A stretch of 64,000 bases of DNA, from positions 186,001-250,000 of the forward strand of contig NZ_JALLIY010000004.1 of assembly GCF_023242315.1 (NCBI RefSeq). Direction: 5' to 3'. The position numbers and the translations under genes were made by a program. How positions within the stretch are numbered: position 1 is the first letter of the stretch; every line of letters begins with the position of its first letter. Below the pieces are notes generated by a model. It had not been told where the DNA came from and searched no databases. It was given only the letters and a program-made list of their open reading frames with translations. This DNA is from Pseudomonas sp. MWU13-2105 (GTDB lineage Bacteria > Pseudomonadota > Gammaproteobacteria > Pseudomonadales > Pseudomonadaceae). This document shows positions 29,575-38,324 of the stretch, one piece after another.

Positions 29575-32500
29575 GTGTCGATCCATGTCGCATTGCACCA
29601 TGTCACGCATTACCGCTATGAACGCGCCATCGAGCTCGGTCCGCAGATTGTTCGCCTGCGTCCGGCGCCCCACAGTCGCACGCGGATTTTGTCCTATGCG
29701 CTGAAGGTCCAGCCCGAGCAGCATTTCATCAACTGGCAACAGGATCCCCAGGGTAATTACCTGGCGCGTCTGGTGTTTCCGGAAAAAACCGCGGAACTGC
29801 GCATCGAGGTCGACCTGGTCGCCGAGATGGCGGTGTTCAATCCGTTCGACTTTTTCCTCGAACCCTATGCCGAGAAAATCCCGTTCACCTACGCCGCCGA
29901 TGAAAAGCACGAGCTGTCGCCCTATCTGGAAAAACTGCCGCTGACGCCCAAGTTCCAGGCCTACCTGGACGGCATCGACCGCACGCCGCTGCCCAGCGTG
30001 GATTTCCTGGTGGCTCTCAACCAGCGCCTGAGCGAAGACATCGGCTACCTGATCCGCATGGAGCCCGGCGTGCAGACGCCCGAGCAGACCCTCGTCAACG
30101 CCTCCGGCTCCTGCCGCGACTCGGCCTGGCTGCTGGTGCAGCTGCTGCGGCACCTGGGGTTGGCGGCGCGCTTTGTCTCCGGCTACCTGATCCAGCTCAC
30201 CGCCGACGTGAAAGCCCTCGACGGCCCGTCCGGCACCGAGGTCGACTTCACCGACCTGCACGCCTGGTGCGAAGTCTATCTGCCCGGTGCTGGCTGGATC
30301 GGCCTGGACGCCACTTCCGGGCTGTTCGCCGGGGAAGGGCATATTCCGTTGGCCTGCAGCCCCGATCCGTCGTCAGCGGCGCCGATCAGCGGCCTGGTGG
30401 AACCTTGCGAGTGCGAGTTCAGCCATGAGATGTCGGTGGAGCGGATCTGGGAGGCGCCGCGTGTCACCAAACCCTACACCGAGGAACAGTGGCTGGCGAT
30501 CCAGGCCCTGGGCCGGCAGATCGACGCCGACCTGCTCGAAGGCGATGTGCGCCTGACCATGGGCGGCGAGCCGACCTTTGTCTCCATTGATGACCCCGAC
30601 GGCGCCGAGTGGAACACCGCCGCCCTGGGCCCGGATAAACGCCGGCTGTCCGCCGAACTGTTCCAGCGCATGCGCCAGCGTTATGCGCCGCAAGGCCTGG
30701 TGCATTTCGGCCAGGGCAAGTGGTACCCGGGGGAACAGTTGCCGCGCTGGTCGCTCAACAGCTACTGGCGCCGCGACGGCGTGCCGATCTGGCACAACAG
30801 CGCGCTGATCGCCGACGAGCAGCAAGACTACGGTGCCGACGGCGAAACGGCCGGGCGTTTCCTGGCGAGTGTCGCCGAACGTCTGAAACTGCCGAGCCGC
30901 TTTGTCTTTCCTGCTTACGAGGACAATTTCTACTACCTGTGGCGCGAGGGGCAGTTGCCGATCAACGTCACGGCCACGGATCCGCGACTGGATGACGAAC
31001 TGGAACGCGCGCGCTTGCGCAAGGTGTTCTCCCAGGGCCTGGACAAGGTCATCGGCCAGGTGCTGCCGCTGGCCCGCACCGCCGCCAATGATCGCTGGCA
31101 GAGCGGGCGCTGGTACCTGCGGGACAGCCATTGCCGGCTGGTGCCGGGAGATTCGCCGTTGGGTTACCGTCTGCCATTGGCCTCGCAGCCGTGGGTGACA
31201 GCGGCGGAATATCCCTTCGTGCACTCGACCGATCCCAACCAGGATCTGCCGGAGCTGCCGGATACCACCGCCCTCAAGGTCCATGGCGAGCCGGTGGTCA
31301 GCGAGGAGCGGGTACCGAAGATCGACGAGTCGGCGGCCTGGCTGACCCGCACCGCCTTGTGCGCCGAGGCCCGGGGCGGGCGCTTGTATCTGTTCATGCC
31401 GCCGCTGGAGCGGGTCGAAGACTATCTGGAGCTGGTCAGCGCCATTGAAGCCACCGCCGAGGAGCTGCATTGTCCGGTATTGCTGGAAGGCTACGAGCCG
31501 CCCCACGATGCACGCCTGGCGAATTTCCGGATCACCCCCGACCCGGGCGTGATCGAGGTCAATGTGCAGCCGTCCGCCAGTTGGGACGAGTTGGTCGAGC
31601 GCACCGAGTTCCTCTACGAGGAGGCGCGCCAGACTCGCCTGACCACCGAAAAATTCATGATCGACGGGCGCCATACCGGCACCGGCGGCGGCAACCATTT
31701 TGTCCTCGGCGGCGCGACGCCGGCGGACTCGCCGTTCCTGCGGCGGCCGGACCTGCTGCGCAGCCTGATCAGCTACTGGCATAACCACCCGTCGCTGTCC
31801 TACCTGTTCTCCGGGCTGTTTATCGGCCCGACCTCCCAGGCCCCGCGGGTGGACGAAGCGCGCAACGACTCGCTGTACGAGCTGGAAATCGCTTTCGCGC
31901 AGATGCCGCAGCCGGGCGAGGAGTGTCCGCCCTGGTTGGTCGATCGCCTGTTGCGTAACCTGCTGATCGACGTGACCGGCAACACTCACCGCGCCGAGTT
32001 CTGCATCGACAAGCTCTACTCGCCGGACGGCGCCACGGGGCGTCTTGGCCTGCTGGAACTGCGTGCCTTTGAAATGCCGCCCCATGCGCGCATGAGCCTG
32101 ACCCAGCAACTGCTGCTACGGGCGCTGGTGGCGCGCTTCTGGCGCGAGCCCTATGCCCCGCCCAAGTTGGCGCGCTGGGGTACTGAACTGCATGATCGCT
32201 TCCTGTTGCCGCACTTTATCGAGCAGGACTTCGCCGATGTGATCGTCGACCTCAACGCCGCCGGTTATCCGCTGCGCGCCGAATGGTTCGCCGCGCACCT
32301 GGAATTCCGTTTCCCGAAAGTCGGCGACTACGCGGTCAACGGCATCGAGCTGGAAGTCCGCCAGGCCCTTGAGCCCTGGCATGTACTGGGCGAGGAGGGC
32401 GCGGTCGGCGGCACGGTGCGCTATGTGGATTCATCCCTGGAGCGCTTGCAGGTCAAGTTGAGCGGCCTGGCGCCGCAACGCTATCTGCTGACTTGCAACG

Positions 32501-32850
32501 GCGTGGCGGTGCCGCTGCAACCCACCGGGCGGGTCGGCGAATTTGTCGCCGGGGTGCGCTATCGTGCCTGGCAACCGGCCAACTGCCTGCAACCGACCAT
32601 CCCGGTCCACGCGCCGCTGGTGTTCGACCTGCTCGACACCTGGATGCATCGTTCCCTGGGCGGTTGCCAGTATCATGTCGCCCATCCGGGCGGGCGCAAC
32701 TACGAAACCTTGCCGGTCAACGCCAACGAAGCGGAAAGCCGGCGCATGGCGCGCTTCTTCCGCCTCGGCCACAGTCCCGGCACGCTGCCGATCCCGCCGT
32801 TGAAGATCAACGACGAACTGCCGATGACGTTGGACCTGCGACACACATAA
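29575..32850 (+). CDS. Transglutaminase-like protein fused to DUF2126 putative amidoligase
   Basis: A 1091-residue two-domain enzyme. The N-terminal bacterial transglutaminase module (MSIHVALHHVTHYRYERA, typical N-terminal domain) has the papain-like triad Cys180 (GSCRDSAW), His229 (DLHAWCEV) and Asp245 (GLDATSG). From about residue 320 the DUF2126 region starts (RLTMGGEPTFVSIDD, followed by HFGQGKWYPGEQLPRW), a family described as a putative amidoligase with a glutamine-synthetase-like fold. The start is GTG 29575 behind CAGGAGG; an in-frame codon at 29533 overlaps the sigma-54 box. It heads an operon with an ATP-grasp/alpha-E protein and a second transglutaminase, predicted in comparative genomics to make or modify a peptide. 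Substrate unknown. Confidence 0.85.
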   Translation: MSIHVALHHVTHYRYERAIELGPQIVRLRPAPHSRTRILSYALKVQPEQHFINWQQDPQGNYLARLVFPEKTAELRIEVDLVAEMAVFNPFDFFLEPYAEKIPFTYAADEKHELSPYLEKLPLTPKFQAYLDGIDRTPLPSVDFLVALNQRLSEDIGYLIRMEPGVQTPEQTLVNASGSCRDSAWLLVQLLRHLGLAARFVSGYLIQLTADVKALDGPSGTEVDFTDLHAWCEVYLPGAGWIGLDATSGLFAGEGHIPLACSPDPSSAAPISGLVEPCECEFSHEMSVERIWEAPRVTKPYTEEQWLAIQALGRQIDADLLEGDVRLTMGGEPTFVSIDDPDGAEWNTAALGPDKRRLSAELFQRMRQRYAPQGLVHFGQGKWYPGEQLPRWSLNSYWRRDGVPIWHNSALIADEQQDYGADGETAGRFLASVAERLKLPSRFVFPAYEDNFYYLWREGQLPINVTATDPRLDDELERARLRKVFSQGLDKVIGQVLPLARTAANDRWQSGRWYLRDSHCRLVPGDSPLGYRLPLASQPWVTAAEYPFVHSTDPNQDLPELPDTTALKVHGEPVVSEERVPKIDESAAWLTRTALCAEARGGRLYLFMPPLERVEDYLELVSAIEATAEELHCPVLLEGYEPPHDARLANFRITPDPGVIEVNVQPSASWDELVERTEFLYEEARQTRLTTEKFMIDGRHTGTGGGNHFVLGGATPADSPFLRRPDLLRSLISYWHNHPSLSYLFSGLFIGPTSQAPRVDEARNDSLYELEIAFAQMPQPGEECPPWLVDRLLRNLLIDVTGNTHRAEFCIDKLYSPDGATGRLGLLELRAFEMPPHARMSLTQQLLLRALVARFWREPYAPPKLARWGTELHDRFLLPHFIEQDFADVIVDLNAAGYPLRAEWFAAHLEFRFPKVGDYAVNGIELEVRQALEPWHVLGEEGAVGGTVRYVDSSLERLQVKLSGLAPQRYLLTCNGVAVPLQPTGRVGEFVAGVRYRAWQPANCLQPTIPVHAPLVFDLLDTWMHRSLGGCQYHVAHPGGRNYETLPVNANEAESRRMARFFRLGHSPGTLPIPPLKINDELPMTLDLRHT

Positions 32851-32937
32851 AGCTGGCAGGGCGCACGGAGTTTTCGCGTATCCGTGCGTCATCTGTCTGC
32901 GTTAACCTGATTGCCCTTGCCGTCTGCCGAGCTTTCC

Positions 32938-35424
32938 ATGCCCGACCTGCTTGACCGCTACCCGCTGACACCGGGGACCTATCACGAACTGCTGGACGAC
33001 GGCGGCGCCGTGCGTGCGCATTGGCGGCCGCTGCTCGAGCAGTTGCAGCGCAGCACGCCTGCGCAACTGGCCCAGCGCCAGGCCTTGCTGGCCCGGCAGA
33101 TCCAGGAAAACGGCGTGACCTACAACGTCTACGCCGATCCCAAGGGCGCCGACCGGCCCTGGGAGCTCGACCTGCTGCCGCATATCATTCCCGCCGACGA
33201 ATGGCAGCGGGTGGCGGCGGGTATCGCCCAGCGCGCGCGCCTGCTGAATGCGGTGCTGGCCGATCTGTATGGCCCGCAGACCCTGATTCGCGACGGCCTG
33301 CTGCCCGCCGAGCTGGTCTTCGGCCACAACAATTTCCTCTGGCCTTGCCAAGGGATCCAGCCGCCGGCCGGAACCTTCCTGCACCTGTTCGCCGTGGACC
33401 TGGCGCGCACGCCCGACGGGCGCTGGTGGGTCACGGCGGATCGGACCCAGGCGCCGTCCGGGGCCGGCTATGCCCTGGAAAACCGCACCATTGTGTCGCG
33501 GGCCTTCCCCGACCTGTACCGCGACCTGCGGGTGCATCACCTGGCCGGGTTCTTCCGTACCCTGCAGGAAACCCTGGTCCGCCAGGCACCCAGCGATGCC
33601 GAGGCGCCGCTGGTGGTGCTGCTGACCCCGGGGCGTTTCAACGAAAGCTATTTCGAACACCTCTACCTGGCGCGCCAGTTGGGTTATCCACTGGTGGAAG
33701 GCGGCGACCTGACGGTGCGCGACGCCACGGTCTACCTCAAGACCCTGAGCGGCTTGCAACGGGTGCACGCGATCATGCGCCGGCTCGACGACGACTTCTG
33801 CGATCCGCTGGAACTGCGCACCGACTCGGCCCTGGGCGTGCCCGGCCTGCTGGAAGCGGTGCGCCAGGGCCGGGTGCTGGTGGCCAATGCCCTGGGCAGC
33901 GGCGTGCTGGAGTCGCCCGGCCTGCTGGGCTTCCTGCCGCAGATCAACCAGCACCTGTTCGGCGAGGAATTGATCCTGCCGTCCATCGCCACCTGGTGGT
34001 GTGGCGAACCGCCGGTGTTGGCCCAGGCCCTGGAAAAACTGCCGGAACTGCTGATCAAGCCGGCGTTTCCGTCACAGAGTTTTGTCCCGGTGTTCGGCCG
34101 CGACCTCAATGACGAACAACGCCAGGCCCTGGCCGAGCGCATACGCGCCCGGCCTTACGCCTATGTAGCCCAGGAGCTGGCGCAGTTGTCCCAGGCGCCG
34201 ATCTGGCAAGCCGAAGAGGGTGCCCTGCAACCCCGGGCCATTGGCATGCGGGTCTATGCGGTGGCTAGCGCCGACGGTTATCGGGTGTTGCCCGGCGGCC
34301 TGACACGGGTGGCGGCGGAGGCCGACGCCGAGGTGGTGTCGATGCAGCGCGGTGGCGCGAGCAAGGACACCTGGGTGCTCAGCGAGCGCATGCCCAGCGG
34401 CGAGCAATGGCGCACCCAGCGTTCTCTTGGGGTCCGCGACCTGGTGCGGCGCGATCCCTACCTGCCGTCGCGGGTGGTGGAAAACCTGTTCTGGTTCGGT
34501 CGCTACTGCGAGCGTTGCGACGACAGTGCGCGTTTGTTGCGGATCATGCTCGCGCGTTACGTCGACGGCGACGATCCCCAGGCCTTGCAGGCGGCGGTGG
34601 AGCTCGGCGAAAGCCTGATGCTGCTGCCGGAGGAGGGCGAGTTGCCCGAGCGCCTGCTGGCGGCCCTGCTCGGCGACGATTGGCCGTTCAGCCTGCGCTC
34701 CAATCTGCAACGCTTGCAGTGGGCGGCGTCCCAGGTGCGCGGCAAGCTGTCGCGGGAAAACTGGCAGGCGCTGGTGGAACTGCAACGCGAAGCCCTGAGC
34801 CTGGAAAGCGAAGACCCGAACTTCGGTGAACTGCTGGATTTCCTCAACCGTCTGGTCATGTCCCTGGCGGCGTTGTCCGGTTTTGCCCTGGACGACATGA
34901 CCCGCGACGAGGGCTGGCGCTTCCTGATGATCGGTCGGCGCATCGAGCGCCTGCAATTTCTCAGCAGCAGCCTGGCGGCCTTCCTGCGTGGCATCGCGGT
35001 GTTCGATCAGGCCGGGCTGGCGTGGTTGCTGGAGCTGGGCAACAGCAGCATCACCTATCGCTCGCGCTACCTCGCGGTGCCGCAACTGATCCCGGTGCTC
35101 GACCTGTTGCTGCTGGATGAGCAGAACCCCCATGCGGTGCTGTTCCAACTGAAGCTGGTGAGCCGTACCTTGCGTCGTTTGAACGATGACTTCGGGGTTC
35201 CACGGGAGTCGGGATTGAGCCAGTTGGCCGAGCGCCTGGGGCGTTTCGATCTCGGCAACCTGGAAAGCGCCCTGTTCGGCGAGACCGGCGTGCGCGACGT
35301 GCTCGACGGCCTGGCCGAGCTGTTGCAGGAAATCGCCGATGCCAGCGGCCAGGTCTCCGATCGCCTGGCTTTGCGGCATTTTGCCCATGTCGACGATGTC
35401 AGCCAGCAGACGGTGTCCGTGTGA
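32938..35424 (+). CDS. Circularly permuted ATP-grasp protein fused to alpha-E domain
   Basis: 828 residues. The N-terminal two thirds match the circularly permuted ATP-grasp type 2 family (DUF404/DUF407): GVTYNVYADPKGADRPWELDLLP, LVFGHNNFLWPCQGIQPP, VLLTPGRFNESYFEHLYLAR and LIKPAFPSQSFVPVFG. From about residue 505 the all-helical alpha-E domain begins (LPSRVVENLFWFGRYCERCDDSARLLRI). In many bacteria these two parts are separate neighbouring genes; here they are fused. The ATG at 32938 is preferred over TTG 32911. The stop overlaps the next start by one base. Confidence 0.88.
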   Translation: MPDLLDRYPLTPGTYHELLDDGGAVRAHWRPLLEQLQRSTPAQLAQRQALLARQIQENGVTYNVYADPKGADRPWELDLLPHIIPADEWQRVAAGIAQRARLLNAVLADLYGPQTLIRDGLLPAELVFGHNNFLWPCQGIQPPAGTFLHLFAVDLARTPDGRWWVTADRTQAPSGAGYALENRTIVSRAFPDLYRDLRVHHLAGFFRTLQETLVRQAPSDAEAPLVVLLTPGRFNESYFEHLYLARQLGYPLVEGGDLTVRDATVYLKTLSGLQRVHAIMRRLDDDFCDPLELRTDSALGVPGLLEAVRQGRVLVANALGSGVLESPGLLGFLPQINQHLFGEELILPSIATWWCGEPPVLAQALEKLPELLIKPAFPSQSFVPVFGRDLNDEQRQALAERIRARPYAYVAQELAQLSQAPIWQAEEGALQPRAIGMRVYAVASADGYRVLPGGLTRVAAEADAEVVSMQRGGASKDTWVLSERMPSGEQWRTQRSLGVRDLVRRDPYLPSRVVENLFWFGRYCERCDDSARLLRIMLARYVDGDDPQALQAAVELGESLMLLPEEGELPERLLAALLGDDWPFSLRSNLQRLQWAASQVRGKLSRENWQALVELQREALSLESEDPNFGELLDFLNRLVMSLAALSGFALDDMTRDEGWRFLMIGRRIERLQFLSSSLAAFLRGIAVFDQAGLAWLLELGNSSITYRSRYLAVPQLIPVLDLLLLDEQNPHAVLFQLKLVSRTLRRLNDDFGVPRESGLSQLAERLGRFDLGNLESALFGETGVRDVLDGLAELLQEIADASGQVSDRLALRHFAHVDDVSQQTVSV

Positions 35425-36335
35425 TGAGTGCCCTCTACCAGATTTTCCACGATACCCATTATCACTACGACAGCCCGGTGTCCCTGGCCCAGCAACTCGC
35501 TCACCTGTGGCCGCGAGCCTGTGACTGGCAAGTGTGCAGCGAGCAGATGTTGCAGATCAGCCCCGAGCCGACCAGCCGCCGCGATGAGTTCGATGTGTTC
35601 GGCAATCCGTTGACCCGCCTGGCGTTCGAGCGGCCCCATGACGAGCTGTTGGTCAACGCCTGGCTGAATGTCGAGGTGCTGGCGCGGCCGGCGGTGGATT
35701 TCGACCGCTCCACCGCCTGGGATGCTACCCGCAGCGCCCTGACCTACAGTGGCCAGGTATTGAATCCGGAGATTCTCGAGGCGTGTCGTTATCGCTTCGA
35801 ATCACCCTATGTGCATCTGAAGAAAAGCTTCGTCGAGTTTTCCGAGAGTTGCTTCCCGCTCGGACGGCCGTTGCTGGTGGGGGTCCAGGCGCTGATGGAG
35901 AAGATTTTCAGCGAGTTCACCTTCGATGCCGAGGCGACCCAGGTCGCCACGCCGCTGGTGGAGGTGCTGGAGCGGCGACGCGGGGTCTGCCAGGATTTCG
36001 CCCACCTGATGCTCGCCTGCCTGCGCTCGCGGGGTCTGGCGGCGCGTTATGTCAGCGGTTACCTGCTGACCCAGCCACCGCCCGGCCAGCCGCGCCTGAT
36101 CGGCGCCGATGCCTCGCATGCCTGGGTGTCGGTGTTCTGTCCGGTGTCGGGCTGGGTGGATTTCGATCCGACCAACAATGTGCAGCCGGCCCTGGAGCAC
36201 ATCACCCTGGCCTGGGGCCGGGATTTCTCCGATGTGTCGCCGTTGCGCGGGGTGATCCTGGGAGGTGGTAGCCATGACCCGGAAGTGCGGGTAACGGTGA
36301 TGCCGATGGGCGAGGTGGGGCGGCCGCTCAACTGA
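35424..36335 (+). CDS. Transglutaminase family protein (stand-alone)
   Basis: 303 residues with the same N-terminal transglutaminase-associated domain as the first operon gene (YQIFHDTHYHYDSPVSLAQQ). The catalytic domain carries Cys189 (RRGVCQDFAHLML), His232 (DASHAWVSVF) and Asp248 (DFDPTNN). No signal peptide is seen, so it is cytoplasmic. It may act as a peptidase or amidase/transamidase on the product of the upstream ATP-grasp and amidoligase enzymes (inference from operon context). The ATG at 35424 lies in a TGATG junction with the upstream gene; the GTG one codon earlier is less likely. Confidence 0.88.
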   Translation: MSALYQIFHDTHYHYDSPVSLAQQLAHLWPRACDWQVCSEQMLQISPEPTSRRDEFDVFGNPLTRLAFERPHDELLVNAWLNVEVLARPAVDFDRSTAWDATRSALTYSGQVLNPEILEACRYRFESPYVHLKKSFVEFSESCFPLGRPLLVGVQALMEKIFSEFTFDAEATQVATPLVEVLERRRGVCQDFAHLMLACLRSRGLAARYVSGYLLTQPPPGQPRLIGADASHAWVSVFCPVSGWVDFDPTNNVQPALEHITLAWGRDFSDVSPLRGVILGGGSHDPEVRVTVMPMGEVGRPLN

Positions 36336-36337
36336 GG

Positions 36338-36425
36338 CTGTGGGAGCCGGCTTGCCGGCGATGGGGCGTCAAGACCGGCAAAAGCTTCGTCGGAACGCCG
36401 CCCGGACCAAGCTCCGCTCCCACAG
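36338..36425. repeat. REP inverted pair
   Basis: CTGTGGGAGCCGGCTTGCCG (36338-36357) and the opposed CAAGCTCCGCTCCCACAG form a REP pair directly after the transglutaminase operon and may act as its transcript end structure. Confidence 0.65.
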
Positions 36426-36445
36426 GTTTCGGTGTAATCAGTCGA

Positions 36446-36622
36446 TCAGGCGTTCGGTGTTGGTTCCTGCGCCTCGGTTGCTTCGCTTTCCGCTTCCGGA
36501 TTCAACAAGGCCGCGGCCTCTTCTTCGGCGGTGGTTTTCTTGCGTTGCAGCTTTTCCTCTTTCTTCTGCTCTTTGGCCAGGTCGCGCTGACGTTTGGCAA
36601 AGGAGTAATTGGGTTTGGCCAT
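36446..36622 (-). CDS. Small highly charged conserved-looking protein (58 aa)
   Basis: The minus strand encodes 58 residues beginning MAKPNYSFAKRQRDLAKEQK, with a Lys/Arg/Glu-rich first half (KKEEKLQRKKTTAEEEAAAL) predicted to be one long charged helix. The C-terminus is Glu/Ala/Pro-rich and ends EPTPNA. AGAGGA ends 6 bases before the ATG, an excellent ribosome binding site. I recall similar small proteins in many Pseudomonas genomes, without known function. A larger frame crossing the same region (36438-37001) is a shadow. Confidence 0.75.
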   Translation of the reverse strand: MAKPNYSFAKRQRDLAKEQKKEEKLQRKKTTAEEEAAALLNPEAESEATEAQEPTPNA

Positions 36623-36756
36623 GGGCGATCCTCTGGGGTCGAAGGTGAGGTTGAGCGGCGCGTATTCTGCCTGTGTTCGTGGCGCAGCACACGAAACAAT
36701 GGTTTTTCGCGACAGGCTGGCCCCAGAGTAAAGGTTGGCCGGCGACTCTCCAAGGA

Positions 36757-36846
36757 TTAAACCTCGCGCGACGGCCTTTCAAAGGTACCGCTGGCACCAC
36801 AGGCGTAGGCGGCGAGCAAGCTTTGCAACAGGCTGTTGATAGACAT
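36757..36846 (-). CDS. Possible 29-residue small protein
   Basis: On the minus strand an ATG at 36846, preceded by CGGAG with 8 bases spacing, opens a 29-codon frame (MSINSLLQSLLAAYACGASG to a C-terminal FERPSREV). The N-terminal half is amphipathic to hydrophobic. Support is limited to the ribosome binding site and sensible codon use; it may be a small protein gene or chance. It lies between the 58-residue gene and the azurin promoter region. Confidence 0.35.
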   Translation of the reverse strand: MSINSLLQSLLAAYACGASGTFERPSREV

Positions 36847-36938
36847 TTTAGACGCTCCGGTGAGTGAGAACGTCCTAATGTTAGAGGGCGCCAGTTCGTC
36901 TGGCTGGTTGATTGTATCCATCGAAGCGATAGCTTAGG

Positions 36939-36950
36939 ATTGTATACAAT
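36939..36950. promoter_or_regulatory. 12-bp perfect palindrome, possible repressor operator
   Basis: ATTGTATACAAT is its own reverse complement, and a half-site ATTGTATCCA lies 28 bases away at 36911-36920. TTGTATACAA-type palindromes resemble operators of GntR-family (FadR/VanR-like) regulators. It sits about 90 bases upstream of azu and next to the ANR-like box. Confidence 0.4.
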
Positions 36951-36953
36951 TTC

Positions 36954-36967
36954 TTGATTCAGATCAG
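36954..36967 (+). promoter_or_regulatory. ANR/FNR-type box upstream of azurin
   Basis: TTGATTCAGATCAG matches TTGAT-N4-ATCAA except at the final base and lies 75 bases ahead of the azu ATG. Azurin expression under oxygen limitation through ANR is known in P. aeruginosa, which supports the reading. Confidence 0.6.
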
Positions 36968-37041
36968 GGGGACTGCTCTTGATTTCGGGCAGTCTTCCCA
37001 TTTGATTCCCTGATTTTCATACCCTGCCTTGGAGATTCACC

Positions 37042-37488
37042 ATGTTCGCCAAAGTTGTTGCGGTATCCCTGTTGGCCCTCGCCAGCGGCCAGTTGCTTGC
37101 CGCCGAATGCAAGGTCGATGTCGACTCCACCGATCAGATGTCCTACACCGTCAAGGACATCAGCATCGACAAGAGCTGCAAGACCTTTACCGTGAACCTG
37201 AGCCATTCCGGCAGCCTGCCGAAGAACGTCATGGGCCATAACTGGGTGCTGAGCAAGGCCGCCGACATGCCCGGGATCGCAACCGACGGCATGGCCGCCG
37301 GGATCGACAAGAACTACCTGAAGGATGGTGACACCCGGGTCATCGCCCATACCAAGATCATCGGTGCCGGCGAGAAGGATTCGGTCACCTTCGACGTATC
37401 GAAACTGACGGCCGGTGAGAGCTATGCGTTCTTCTGCTCGTTCCCGGGCCACAACTCGATCATGAAAGGCACGCTCGCCGTCAAGTAA
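37042..37488 (+). CDS. azu: Azurin, periplasmic blue copper protein
   Basis: Small electron carrier linked to denitrification and redox stress. The 148-residue precursor has a 20-residue signal peptide ([20 protein letters not shown]) and a mature chain beginning AECKVD. Copper ligands are visible as His in MGHNW and the Cys-His-Met trio in [10 protein letters not shown]; the two N-terminal cysteines (AECK and KSCK) form the disulfide. GGAG lies 9 bases before the ATG. Adjacent nadE and pncB match the P. aeruginosa arrangement. Confidence 0.97.
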   Translation: MFAKVVAVSLLALASGQLLAAECKVDVDSTDQMSYTVKDISIDKSCKTFTVNLSHSGSLPKNVMGHNWVLSKAADMPGIATDGMAAGIDKNYLKDGDTRVIAHTKIIGAGEKDSVTFDVSKLTAGESYAFFCSFPGHNSIMKGTLAVK

Positions 37489-37497
37489 ACGCTTGCC

Positions 37498-37526
37498 GCA
37501 ACCCTGGCGCCAACGCTCAGGGTTGC
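37498..37526. terminator. Hairpin between convergent azu and the hypothetical gene
   Basis: GCAACCCTG and CAGGGTTGC make a 9-bp stem with an 11-base loop, 10 bases after the azu stop. It overlaps the stop codon of the convergent gene and lacks a clear T run, so it may serve as a bidirectional 3' structure. Confidence 0.5.
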
Positions 37527-38212
37527 TCCTTCATCTTGAGATCCAGGCGAATACGTTTGCCTTGCAGGTCCTCCAGGCTCAGGGTTCCGCCGAGTTTGGA
37601 GGGTTTGCGATTGCCGCCGATCAGCCGCCCCTGATCGTCCAGTGCGTGGCAAGTGAGTACCTGGCCCGGGCCGAAGAGGGCATCGGGGTCGCTGATCTCC
37701 CAATCGCACAAACCCTCATAGTGTTTTTCCCCCGAACTTGGAAAACCCGACACACCCGGGCGCAGGTTGTCGCGCACGGCAATCGAGCCGCTATGGGTGA
37801 TGCTGCGGTTCAGGTTGTCAGGTCCGTACAGCGCCTCGGTCTCGAAGCTCACTTCACTCAGATACAGTTTGCAGTCAGGCAATTCGTAGCCCAGGGGCAC
37901 CTTGAAGTCGGTGCTGTGGGGCGTTTGCCCGAGCGCGGTATTGAAGTGCAGCACCGTGGGCTGATACGGACAGCCGAGTTGGCTGGCTTTCGGGATGTAG
38001 TGGGCGTTGGCCTGCAAGGCGGTTTGCGCCGGCATCTGGACGATCAGCGAAAAATGCGCGGCGCTGGGTTGGCCGGCGGCGGGGTTGTCGAGGGGGCTGG
38101 CGGCGGTGGCGACCCAACAGATGATCGCGAGGGCTCCGAGCAACGGAAAGGACCAGGGGGATCGGAGCACGGGTTGCGCTTGCAGCTTCGGGTATTTGCG
38201 ATTGAGCAACAT
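37517..38212 (-). CDS. Hypothetical protein with N-terminal membrane segment
   Basis: A 231-residue protein from the ATG at 38212 (MLLNRKYPKLQ); the frame continues upstream to 38275 without a better ribosome binding site. A single hydrophobic stretch (SFPLLGALAIICWVATAAS, about residues 23-41) probably anchors it in the inner membrane or serves as signal peptide. The exported part has four cysteines (LGCPYQP, LPDCKLY, GLCDWEI, LTCHALD), suggesting two disulfides, and many beta-like stretches. The position between azu and nadE matches a conserved hypothetical gene I remember in P. aeruginosa. Confidence 0.7.
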   Translation of the reverse strand: MLLNRKYPKLQAQPVLRSPWSFPLLGALAIICWVATAASPLDNPAAGQPSAAHFSLIVQMPAQTALQANAHYIPKASQLGCPYQPTVLHFNTALGQTPHSTDFKVPLGYELPDCKLYLSEVSFETEALYGPDNLNRSITHSGSIAVRDNLRPGVSGFPSSGEKHYEGLCDWEISDPDALFGPGQVLTCHALDDQGRLIGGNRKPSKLGGTLSLEDLQGKRIRLDLKMKEQP

Positions 38213-38324
38213 CGGATGGGGCCCTGCCAACAACAAGATGCGGCGAAGACTGCCCAGTGACCGATGCTGCCTCAAGTGTTACGCGGGAAAAGAGATGTTT
38301 CCTACGACATTCCTGCCGAATAAA

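Noticed and set aside
36438..37001. A 187-codon minus-strand frame upstream of azurin
   Set aside because: It runs through promoter elements and conflicts with the well-supported 58-residue gene in another frame.
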